Origin: a virus
DNA: 23,507 nucleotides
Direction: 5' to 3' (one strand)
IMG/VR virus record: IMGVR_UViG_3300032883_000214
Location: 1 to 23,507 of that record
Every line of letters begins with the position of its first letter. Within the stretch, counting starts at the first letter, position 1. Under the pieces are notes generated by a model. It was given only the letters and a program-made list of their open reading frames with translations. It had not been told where the DNA came from and ran no database searches. The translations under genes were made by a program, and so were the position numbers. This document shows, piece by piece, positions 14,289 through 20,129 of the stretch.

Positions 14289-16186
14289 GACCCCTCCATG
14301 GGAAACTCGTTCCGAGGGTTCGGTCCTGCGGGACCCCTCCGAACCCCCACGTTCTGCGTGGCGGATAGAAGATCCCCCATGTTCGTGCCCCCGCTGCGGA
14401 GTCGGATGTCCTGACTCGCCGGACCTCCCGGAGTGCCCGGAACCCCGGCCGGGCCTGGTAGCCCGGCCGGCTGGCGCGAGGTCAGGAACCGCTCCGGGTT
14501 CGGGACGTTGAGCAACGTCGCAGCGAACCGTGCGGCCTCGTACAGGTCGATGACGGGCATCCCCGTCATGGGATCAACCTTGCTGCCGAAGACGTTCACC
14601 CAATCCATGAATTGCTTGGTGCGGATCTCACGGGAAACGTACGCCATCGACCCCACACGGATCGTGATCTTGACCCGCGTACGCTTGAGGAAGTCCCCCT
14701 GGAAAACGTCCGCAAGCGCCGGGGCCTGCTCCATCCCGACCACGTGGGCAAAGTCCTGGACCGTCCCGTACTGCTGGATCATCGACCAGAGACGGCGTAC
14801 CCCACGGGTCACGAACGCAGCCACGAGCTGCACGTCGTCGGACTCACGCACGCGAGCCGTCGACTCCACGATCGAGGCTTCGGTCGCGGTGGCCCCCTTC
14901 ATCTGCCCGCCCCGACGTTGCTCCGTGGATCCCGAGAGCTTCGTCAAACCGTCCTCGATGATCCCCCGCAAGGCGTAACTGTCCGAGGGGATCGGGAGAT
15001 CCGGGATCGGATAGACCGCCCCGTCCGGGGGACCGTTGAAATGCACGATCCCACAATCCGTGGGAGACTCGAGCATCGCCTCGTCTTCGTCGGCCGCGAA
15101 TGCTCCCTGCTCCACTCCAAACTTCCGGGAACTGGTGCGGAGGATGTGCCCGTACTGCGCGGAGTTGAGTACGTTCAAGCAGACTGCGGGGTTGAACCAG
15201 GTGGATACGTCCGAGACCCCGTACACCTCGTCCGGGTCCTCGTTGAAGACCAGGATCTCGAATGGGAACCCACGGGCGTCGTAGGGGTTCACATCCTCCC
15301 GCAGGAACTTCGTGTGCTCACCCTTCAGCACCCCACCTTCGTCCATGACCAAGAGCGAGTTGGTTTCCCGGTCCCAGATTTCGTAGATCTTCACCAGGTT
15401 GCCAAAACGGTTGGACACCCGGTCCTCGGAACTGACTACCGTGCCGTCCCCGGTCTTGGCCGCGAACACCGGGTAGGCATCCTTGAACCCCACCGTCCCC
15501 TCAATCCCCGCCGCGATCGACTTCGTATACGTCGAGTCCTTCCGGACCTCCTCCTCCGGGCGCAGGATGATGTGCGCCACCCACCGGGCCCGCTCGAAAC
15601 GGTTGCCGGCCAACGGGTCGATCAGGAACATGCGGGGGGAAACACGGAAGGCAAACGGCAACGCCTCCTGGATCCGGTAGTCCGGGTAGTAGGGCTTCTC
15701 CCCCTCCTCTTCGTCCAACCAGAGATCCGGGTCGAACATACTCTGGGCCATCACCGAGGCGAGTTCGTTCTCTACCGACCCCTCACGCGCCAAACCTCGC
15801 AAGTACCCAAACTTCATCACCCCCAAACCACAAACCAGGGCATCCAGGATCGTGCTGCGACACTCGCGCTGGTAGTCGATCTCGTCCAGGGTGTGGTTGA
15901 GAATCATCTCCGCTGCGGTGGCGTAGGGGAGAAGTGTCGATCCGATCGGGTCCGCGAGAACGTCGGGGTTCTGGAAGTAGAGACCCGGGATCACCGTACG
16001 AATGAGTTGGAAGATGTAGTTAATCCAGAGAACCTGACCCGCCGGCTTGTCACTCTCTGGAATCTCCTGACGGTAGTGGCTAAGATACTTGCGCCAGGTG
16101 TCGTACCGCTGCTTCAGCAAACGGTCACAGAGACCAATCTGCTCAGACCAAGACTGGTACCGCTCAGACTCACTCTTCCTTGGCAT
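14285..16186 (-). CDS. Portal protein
   Basis: 633 aa from ATG 16186, which shares one base with the terL stop (TGATG). The N-terminal part has WINYIFQLIRTVIPGLYFQNP (about residues 53-73), a hallmark of a large portal group, followed by AAEMILNHTLDEIDYQRE, DALVCGLGVMKFGY and FRVSPRMFLIDPLAG. The segment GLTKLSGSTEQRRGG and the long helix rich in charged residues after it suit the portal stem and crown. The C-terminal tail is rich in Gly and Pro, with five consecutive G-X-Y triplets (GLPGPAGVPGTPGGP). It forms the dodecameric ring at one capsid vertex through which DNA is packaged by TerL. Confidence 0.93.
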   Translation of the reverse strand: MPRKSESERYQSWSEQIGLCDRLLKQRYDTWRKYLSHYRQEIPESDKPAGQVLWINYIFQLIRTVIPGLYFQNPDVLADPIGSTLLPYATAAEMILNHTLDEIDYQRECRSTILDALVCGLGVMKFGYLRGLAREGSVENELASVMAQSMFDPDLWLDEEEGEKPYYPDYRIQEALPFAFRVSPRMFLIDPLAGNRFERARWVAHIILRPEEEVRKDSTYTKSIAAGIEGTVGFKDAYPVFAAKTGDGTVVSSEDRVSNRFGNLVKIYEIWDRETNSLLVMDEGGVLKGEHTKFLREDVNPYDARGFPFEILVFNEDPDEVYGVSDVSTWFNPAVCLNVLNSAQYGHILRTSSRKFGVEQGAFAADEDEAMLESPTDCGIVHFNGPPDGAVYPIPDLPIPSDSYALRGIIEDGLTKLSGSTEQRRGGQMKGATATEASIVESTARVRESDDVQLVAAFVTRGVRRLWSMIQQYGTVQDFAHVVGMEQAPALADVFQGDFLKRTRVKITIRVGSMAYVSREIRTKQFMDWVNVFGSKVDPMTGMPVIDLYEAARFAATLLNVPNPERFLTSRQPAGLPGPAGVPGTPGGPASQDIRLRSGGTNMGDLLSATQNVGVRRGPAGPNPRNEFPMEGS

Positions 16187-17877
16187 CAACGTGTTCCAAT
16201 CCTTGGAACCCCTTTACCCGTACCCCGGAACAGGTGCGGGAACAACGCCTCGAAGGACTCGGCCTTGGGCTTCTTCTTCGGGGCCGCAGGACCCGGCACG
16301 ACCAGCTTCGGCAACCACGCCAACGCATCTATACAGTCCTTCGTCTCCCCCAAGGGGAAGTGCAACATCTCCGTCGCCAGGAAGTCCTGCCCCGGTACGA
16401 GGGCATAGTAGAGATCCTCCGGCGGGAGAGTCAAGTCCGTTCCGTCCCTCACTCGGAGGTAGAGGCCCCGCGTTCGGGCAAACTCCGCGAAGTCCTCTAT
16501 TCGCATGTCCTTAGACTTGTGGGTCTCTCCTTCCAAAGGATGAATGTGGAACCACTCCCCCCGCTCCACACACTGGGCCTTGAACGAGTGGTAGATCCCT
16601 TTCTGGAACTGGAAGGACTCGATGCCGATCTTGATCGGCTTCCACCGGTGACGGATCTGGAAGAGCGTTTCAATCAATCCCTCGTTGCCTACGATCCGAT
16701 CCCGGATCACCTCCATGACGTAAATCTCGTTGTCGGTCGAAATCCCCACGGTGTCGAATGCTGAATATGCAGAACTCGCCGTCTCCCCACGACTGGGATC
16801 GAGGATCGTGATGTAGACGAAGTTGGTGGGCATCGGGAAGATCTCACCTTCCGCCGTGCGGCGGTACCGCTCGTTGTAGAATCCGAGGTTGTGGAGTTTG
16901 TAGACCTTCGACTCATCGGGGAGAGGGTCGTTCATGTAGAGACATGAGTAGAGCTCCGCCCCGAGAGTCTTCTTCATCTTCGCCAGGAAGGCTTTCGTGT
17001 GGCGGGTCGGGAAGTAGAGTTTACCCGCGGAGTTGACCGCCGGTTTGCAGTATTCCCGCCACTCCCGAGGCTCACGAGCACGCCGGCGCTGGCGTTCCTC
17101 GGCCTCGATCCGCCCATAAGGGTCTGAGAAGTGCCAACGGGTGCCGAAAAGCATCCGAGGCCCGCGCTGGCCCGGGTCGGACGACCATGGGGTCGTCCGC
17201 CCAACCCGCGGGCGCGTGAAGGGGTCGATCAACGGGGCCACCACGTTCAGGGACTGGTTGATCTGAGCCATGATCTCGGGGTTTCGACGGGTCATTTCGT
17301 TCACGGGATCGTCGATGATTACCATGTCATAGTGCTGAGAGGTCTCCGAGGTCTTGATCGAGCTCGCAATCCACGAACACTCCACCCGGAAGAGCGTCCG
17401 ACCTGTGAGCTTGATCCGATCCGTCCTCCAGGTGTCCGTCGTGCCCTCTCCGTGAGGTACTAGGTCCCCGTAGAGAAGCCGAAACGTCCGGTTCGACTCG
17501 AGATGCTGCTTTCCAACCGCTAACCACCCCTTCGTGTAGTCCATTTCCCAGCTCAGAGACATGATTCGGAGGTTCTTGTCCTTCGTGAAGAGCCAGAGAG
17601 GCAACCCTACCGACCCGATCGTGCTCTTGAAACACCCTCGGGGAGCCAGGATCAGCATGTCCTCCCACAAGTACCGCTGAATGAAGTCGCAGATCTCCCA
17701 GTGAGGCTGAATCGCCATGTCTGAGTAGCCGAGAACGTACTTCGTGAATGCATAAAGGGAAGCGTCAGAGACCCGCTTCAACTTCTCGGCCAGGAGAATG
17801 AATAGACGCTGCTTCTGCTCCCGTGGAGTCCAGTCCCCCTGGAGTAGAGACTGGGTGAGTACCTCTTCCTGCCTCAC
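16186..17877 (-). CDS. terL: Terminase large subunit (packaging ATPase/nuclease)
   Basis: 563 aa with a GTG start at 17877 that overlaps the terS stop in GTGA. Walker A is LAPRGCFKST (77-86) and Walker B is YDMVIIDDPVNE (183-194). FGTRWHFSDPYG (244-255) is a segment typical of this terminase group. The RNase H-like nuclease half carries its acidic residues in ITILDPSRG (D360), IGIESFQ (E420) and ETKDCIDALAW (D514 and D517). All motifs are intact, so the motor should be active. It translocates DNA into the head through the portal and cuts the concatemer. A proline- and lysine-rich tail (PAAPKKKPKAESF) follows the nuclease domain. Confidence 0.96.
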   Translation of the reverse strand: MRQEEVLTQSLLQGDWTPREQKQRLFILLAEKLKRVSDASLYAFTKYVLGYSDMAIQPHWEICDFIQRYLWEDMLILAPRGCFKSTIGSVGLPLWLFTKDKNLRIMSLSWEMDYTKGWLAVGKQHLESNRTFRLLYGDLVPHGEGTTDTWRTDRIKLTGRTLFRVECSWIASSIKTSETSQHYDMVIIDDPVNEMTRRNPEIMAQINQSLNVVAPLIDPFTRPRVGRTTPWSSDPGQRGPRMLFGTRWHFSDPYGRIEAEERQRRRAREPREWREYCKPAVNSAGKLYFPTRHTKAFLAKMKKTLGAELYSCLYMNDPLPDESKVYKLHNLGFYNERYRRTAEGEIFPMPTNFVYITILDPSRGETASSAYSAFDTVGISTDNEIYVMEVIRDRIVGNEGLIETLFQIRHRWKPIKIGIESFQFQKGIYHSFKAQCVERGEWFHIHPLEGETHKSKDMRIEDFAEFARTRGLYLRVRDGTDLTLPPEDLYYALVPGQDFLATEMLHFPLGETKDCIDALAWLPKLVVPGPAAPKKKPKAESFEALFPHLFRGTGKGVPRIGTR

Positions 17878-18440
17878 TTGATACTCACAAACTCGGCATC
17901 CTCGATCGGAATCACCTTCCCACCCGCTACCTGGAGATCACTGGAGTAGAGATGGGCAAAAGCTTGCCCAATCTCCCGGTCCAAGTCGTCGTCTGAGAGA
18001 TCCCGGACCATCTGAGACTGGAAGGTGTCTCCCTGTCCCCCCAGGTTGAACTGGTTGATCGTCGGACCCTTCGATGCTACGACACCCGTGATCTCCAGGA
18101 ACTGACGAACTGCCTCTCGGTCCCCCTTATGGGCACGGAGAACCAATTTTCGTAGTACAGGAACGATGCTGGACTGGAGAGCTGATCTGTACCTCTTGTA
18201 GGCTGCTTCATGGAAAGAGGGATCCAGTCTCCAGGTCACCAACTGGGAAATGGGAACCCCAAGCTCCTTGGCAATCTCCTTCTCCTCCTGAGTGTTCATC
18301 GGGTCAGACCAGAGTTCAAGGTAGGTCTGACGAATCTTCCTCATGTCCTCCAAACTGAACTCAGGAGTAACCGGTGTGACTGGAGATGAGGCTATGGCTA
18401 TGATCTTCTTCCCTCTTGGTCTACGAGACCCGGTTTTCAT
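17874..18440 (-). CDS. terS: Terminase small subunit-like protein
   Basis: 188 aa from ATG 18440. The start has no ribosome binding site; the nearest purine-rich stretch is more than 20 bases away, and the next ATG (residue 33) has GGAGG only two bases upstream. The N-terminus is basic (MKTGSRRPRGKKII). Residues 35-75 read KIRQTYLELWSDPMNTQEEKEIAKELGVPISQLVTWRLDP, a helix-turn-helix of the kind used by small terminases to bind the packaging site. A second helical region (VPVLRKLVLRAHKGDREAVRQFLEITGV) probably mediates oligomerisation. The acidic C-terminus (LSDDDLDREI) may contact TerL. Adjacent, coupled terL supports the call. Confidence 0.87.
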   Translation of the reverse strand: MKTGSRRPRGKKIIAIASSPVTPVTPEFSLEDMRKIRQTYLELWSDPMNTQEEKEIAKELGVPISQLVTWRLDPSFHEAAYKRYRSALQSSIVPVLRKLVLRAHKGDREAVRQFLEITGVVASKGPTINQFNLGGQGDTFQSQMVRDLSDDDLDREIGQAFAHLYSSDLQVAGGKVIPIEDAEFVSIK

Positions 18441-18448
18441 ACTGGGGA

Positions 18449-18477
18449 TAGGTACTCTTCAACCTTCTTATTGTCAA
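18449..18477 (-). promoter_or_regulatory. Possible late promoter just before terS
   Basis: TTGACA (complement of 18472-18477) matches the sigma-70 -35 consensus exactly. Seventeen bases further is TACCTA (18449-18454), a poor -10. If used, transcription would begin within a few bases of the terS ATG, giving an almost leaderless message, which would fit the missing ribosome site. The weak -10 keeps confidence low. Confidence 0.3.
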
Positions 18478-18494
18478 GTATCTCCCACGAATCG

Positions 18495-18520
18495 GCTGCG
18501 GGGCTCTGAGGCCCCGCAGC
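18495..18520. repeat. 10-bp GC-rich hairpin upstream of terS
   Basis: GCTGCGGGGC (18495-18504) pairs perfectly with GCCCCGCAGC (18511-18520) around a 6-base loop. No T-run follows on either strand. It could be a terminator for messages entering from either side, or a structured leader element of the late transcript. Confidence 0.6.
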
Positions 18521-18594
18521 AAAGTGCGTGGGGAGTGGTCTAACTGGAGATGAGGTTCTCTACTCTCTTCTATCTCTATGTAACTACTACAATC

Positions 18595-18630
18595 CCTGAC
18601 ACCCTTCGCCTTGAGGCTTCGGGTGTCAGG
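18595..18630. repeat. Extended hairpin in control region
   Basis: CCTGACACCC (18595-18604) and GGGTGTCAGG (18621-18630) pair perfectly; inside, GCC and GGC (18608-18610, 18615-18617) can add a short upper stem with a TTGA loop. Flanking sequence (GTAACTACT on the left, AGTAGTAAC on the right) allows a further imperfect stem, so the whole structure may span about 18581-18646. No T-run follows. Confidence 0.6.
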
Positions 18631-18683
18631 TCAATGAGTAGTAACTGGGGGGATTTCTAAGGGGGGACGGGTAGGTCTGTCAA

Positions 18684-18702
18684 CCCCCTATTTTCCAGGG
18701 GG
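18684..18702. repeat. Short C5/G5 hairpin
   Basis: CCCCCT (18684-18689) pairs with AGGGGG (18697-18702) around a 7-base loop containing TTTT. Small but GC-rich; the role is unknown. Confidence 0.4.
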
Positions 18703-18815
18703 CGAAGTGGCGCAGCAGCCAGGGGTTAGGGGTTGTGGTACATTGTACTAATACGATGTATTTTCTACTACTGGTCAGAATTTGGTGTGCAGAGAGGTGG
18801 GTAGTACCTAGGGTT

Positions 18816-18821
18816 TATAAT
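18816..18821 (+). promoter_or_regulatory. Possible early promoter -10 element
   Basis: A perfect TATAAT lies on the plus strand in the control region, oriented towards the early genes. No good -35 is found at 16 to 18 bases upstream (AGAGGT at 17), and there is no TG extension, so activity would need an activator or be weak. A transcript from here would have a leader of nearly 600 bases that includes all downstream repeats. Confidence 0.35.
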
Positions 18822-18872
18822 GAATAGACGTACGCCGCGCCGGGGGGTGTACGCTCGACCGGCTCGGGACCT

Positions 18873-18975
18873 TTCTTCGCGTGGGCGCACATGTACGGGC
18901 ATCTCTTCGCGCGGCTGCATGCATGCGAGTCAAGCCTAGCGCGGGTTTGAGAGCAATTCTTAGCGCGCGTGCATG
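18873..18975. repeat. Four iteron-like imperfect direct repeats
   Basis: Cores TTCTTCGCGTGGGCGCA (18873), CTCTTCGCGCGGCTGCATG (18903), CCTAGCGCGGG (18935) and TTCTTAGCGCGCGTGCATG (18957) are spaced about 30, 30 and 24 bases apart, close to whole helical turns. The first, second and fourth are alike; the third is diverged. Such spacing is typical of sites for an initiator or repressor protein. Confidence 0.5.
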
Positions 18976-19023
18976 GGAGGGGATGGGAGGAGCTAGGTGA
19001 GGCCAATCTCTCCCCTCCCCTCC
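18976..19023. repeat. Homopurine/homopyrimidine inverted repeat
   Basis: A purine-only arm (18976-18992, starting GGAGGGGATGGGAGG) and a pyrimidine-only arm (19008-19023, CTCTCCCCTCCCCTCC) pair over about 15 positions with one mismatch and one bulge around a 15-base loop. It can form a long RNA hairpin or, in DNA, an unusual purine-pyrimidine structure. Confidence 0.55.
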
Positions 19024-19190
19024 TGTGCTTCTTCTAGCTCTGGTGCTTGGTTGGAGTTACCCGATATGCTTCTAGCTCCTGTGACCAGTCTAGCCTGTTC
19101 ATGTTCTCTGCATGGAATCAGCCACATGTGCGAAGTGTGGTGCATTTCAGCCAGCATCATCTTCGTCCCGCGACTGGCGCTTCTCAGCCA

Positions 19191-19302
19191 TCGTGCAGGA
19201 CTCGCATTTTGCACGACAAAACCGTGCAGTCTGCACGTTTTCGGTTTGTGGTTGGAATCAGCCCTGCCAACGCAAAGCCCGTCGGCGCAGCGGTTTGCAC
19301 GA
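19191..19302. promoter_or_regulatory. TGCACG/CGTGCA operator-like cluster
   Basis: Five copies of CGTGCA or its complement occur at 19192, 19210, 19223, 19232 and 19296. Two form TCGTGCA (19191-19197) and TGCACGA (19210-19216), a 7-bp inverted repeat with 12-base spacing. Two more form CGTGCAG-T-CTGCACG (19223-19237), a palindrome with one central base, flanked by AAAAC and GTTTT-like ends. The layout suggests binding sites of a dimeric regulator placed 120 to 230 bases before the first early gene. Confidence 0.5.
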
Positions 19303-19371
19303 AAGTTTTCGTCGTGGCACGGCGTTCGCAAGTCTCGGTCTCGCCGGTCGCGGATCCCGCGAATTCGCCCC

Positions 19372-19400
19372 CGGAATTCTCAGACACTCGCGGAATTCTC
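19372..19400. repeat. CGGAATTCTC direct repeat
   Basis: CGGAATTCTC occurs at 19372-19381 and 19391-19400, and a related GCGAATTCGC lies just before at 19359-19368. The repeats sit immediately upstream of the ribosome site of the first early gene, so they may mark an operator. They are short and could be chance. Confidence 0.35.
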
Positions 19401-19418
19401 CCCATCCCCGGAGGAAGC

Positions 19419-19616
19419 ATGAACTCTCTCCAGTCTGCAACCTACGACCCCAAGACCCAGGTTCTGACTCTGTGTGTGAAGTGTCAGAGTCCGACTCCCA
19501 GCATGAGTGGGAAGACTCTGGTGGTCGGAACTACCCATGGGAATCAGCCCACGGAAGTCCAGATATCGGGCAAGACTCTGATCGTGGGAGTCAACGCCTA
19601 CATCCGGGCAGCGTAG
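19419..19616 (+). CDS. Small early protein with internal duplication
   Basis: 65 aa from ATG 19419, with GGAGG four bases upstream; the frame is open much further 5' but that part lies in the control region. It has a CVKC pair (residues 22-25) and two related segments, SMSGKTLVVGTTHG and ISGKTLIVGVNAY, about 20 residues apart, each a strand followed by a Gly turn. The DNA of the two units is also similar, so the duplication is recent or under selection. The stop is followed by a 27-bp sequence that recurs after the gene at 19698-19913. Function unknown. It is the first gene of the early module. Confidence 0.7.
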   Translation: MNSLQSATYDPKTQVLTLCVKCQSPTPSMSGKTLVVGTTHGNQPTEVQISGKTLIVGVNAYIRAA

Positions 19617-19633
19617 GCTACTCCCAGCCACGG
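19607..19633 (+). repeat. Gene-end repeat, copy 1
   Basis: A 27-bp unit starting GGCAGCGTAGGCTACT covers the last two Ala codons and stop of the 65-aa gene and the first bases of the following hairpin. It matches 19904-19930 with two differences. Confidence 0.7.
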
Positions 19634-19668
19634 GGAGCGTAGGCTCCCCGTGGCCCATTGGCTGGGAG
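19621..19668 (+). terminator. Nested hairpins after the first early gene
   Basis: An 11-bp perfect stem (CCACGGGGAGC at 19628-19638 with its complement at 19643-19653) has a GTAG loop. An outer 10-bp arm pair (CTCCCAGCCA at 19621-19630 and TGGCTGGGAG at 19659-19668) shares three bases with the inner stem, so the two folds nest or compete. No T-run follows; it may be an attenuator or RNA-stability element. Confidence 0.6.
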
Positions 19669-19670
19669 CG

Positions 19671-19679
19671 TGGTATACT
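19671..19679 (+). promoter_or_regulatory. Possible extended -10 promoter
   Basis: TGGTATACT reads as TG-N-TATACT, an extended -10 element, 19 bases before the ATG of the 71-aa gene and directly after the nested hairpins. No good -35 is seen, as is allowed for extended -10 promoters. It would restart transcription after the hairpin. Confidence 0.45.
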
Positions 19680-19697
19680 CTACTCGTTGGAGGACCG

Positions 19698-19913
19698 ATG
19701 ACCAAGCGCGTGACCTGGCGCAAGCTAGCTGAGTCCAACCTTGCCGAGCTACGGGCTGGGGGGGCTATTGCCTGGTTGACGTCAACCAATCGAGCCCACG
19801 TCTATGTGAGTATCAGGACCCCAAAACATCTGTGGGAGGCTGGACCGATGACTTGGAAAGAAGCCAACCTGTATATCCACGGGCTGGCTCAAGGCAAGAA
19901 ACTGGCAGCGTAG
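19698..19913 (+). CDS. Small early protein of unknown function
   Basis: 71 aa from ATG 19698, chosen because GGAGG lies four bases upstream; the open frame to 19650 overlaps the hairpin. The protein is mixed alpha/beta: a basic N-terminal helix (TKRVTWRKLAESNLAELRAG), a central strand (RAHVYVSIRT) and a C-terminal helix (TWKEANLYIHGLAQGKK). It ends in Ala-Ala like the preceding 65-aa protein, because both gene ends lie in the same 27-bp repeat. No family recognised; such small proteins are common among phage early genes that act on host functions. Confidence 0.72.
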   Translation: MTKRVTWRKLAESNLAELRAGGAIAWLTSTNRAHVYVSIRTPKHLWEAGPMTWKEANLYIHGLAQGKKLAA

Positions 19914-19930
19914 GCTACTTCCAACCACGG
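19904..19930 (+). repeat. Gene-end repeat, copy 2
   Basis: Second copy of the 27-bp unit (see 19607-19633), again covering the GCA GCG TAG gene end and the bases after it. Here no hairpin follows, and the repeat leads instead into the GGAGG of the next gene. Confidence 0.7.
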
Positions 19931-19943
19931 GAGGAATCTCGTT

Positions 19944-20126
19944 ATGAGTCTGTTCAAGAGTCTGACCCCCGAAGAGGAGTCCCAGTACCGGACGTGGGCC
20001 ATCAACCACTACGCCCCGTTCGATGACATCAAGGGTACCTGGCATCCTACGATCCAGGCCGAGTGTGTAGAGATCAATCCGGATGAACTGGAGCAGTACG
20101 TCAAGAACCATCCACAAGCGAGGTGA
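19944..20126 (+). CDS. Small early acidic protein
   Basis: 60 aa, ATG at 19944 with GGGAGG about nine bases upstream. It is acidic and probably helical at both ends: SLFKSLTPEEESQYRTWAINHY and EINPDELEQYVKNH, with a central Pro/Trp turn (GTWHPTIQAEC). The stop lies three bases before the ATG of the DUF932 gene, so the two are likely co-translated. No family recognised. Confidence 0.72.
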   Translation: MSLFKSLTPEEESQYRTWAINHYAPFDDIKGTWHPTIQAECVEINPDELEQYVKNHPQAR

Positions 20127-20129
20127 ATC

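Larger units (their letters stand above)
18441..19418. other. Gene-free divergent control region
   Basis: About 980 bp between the minus-strand late module and the plus-strand early module. Frames of 60 to 176 codons exist here on both strands but none has a convincing start, composition or family match. The region holds hairpins near 18495, 18595 and 18684, a TATAAT at 18816, iteron-like repeats at 18873-18975, a purine-rich inverted repeat at 18976-19023, CTTCTAGCTC twice (19031 and 19069), a TGCACG/CGTGCA cluster at 19191-19302 and CGGAATTCTC twice (19372 and 19391). A regulatory or replication role is inferred. Confidence 0.7.

Noticed and set aside
14612-16408. Long open frame of 598 codons on the plus strand opposite the portal and terL genes
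   Set aside because: It is antisense to two firmly identified genes; it is rich in Arg, His, Pro and Val as expected from reading a GC-rich coding strand backwards, and has no matching motif.
18751-18758. TAATACGA resembling the start of a T7-type phage promoter
   Set aside because: Only the first eight bases agree; the rest of the consensus is absent, no second copy is seen, and no phage RNA polymerase gene is in the window.
18873-18975. Spaced repeats considered as a CRISPR array
   Set aside because: Repeats are short and imperfect, the spacing is uneven, and no cas gene is nearby; iteron-like sites fit better.
18993-19331. Open frame of 112 codons on the minus strand in the control region
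   Set aside because: No ribosome site or family-like segment; it crosses the palindrome cluster and the end of the purine-rich inverted repeat.
19361-19398. Three GAATTC sites within 38 bp, possibly a cloning artefact
   Set aside because: The surrounding bases differ and fit the flanking sequence, no vector sequence is present, and two sites belong to a longer CGGAATTCTC repeat.
19112-19642. Open frame of 176 codons on the plus strand through the control region
   Set aside because: It covers operator-like repeats and overlaps the better supported 65-aa gene in another frame; the sequence is Ser/Arg-rich, and no ribosome site precedes its ATG.
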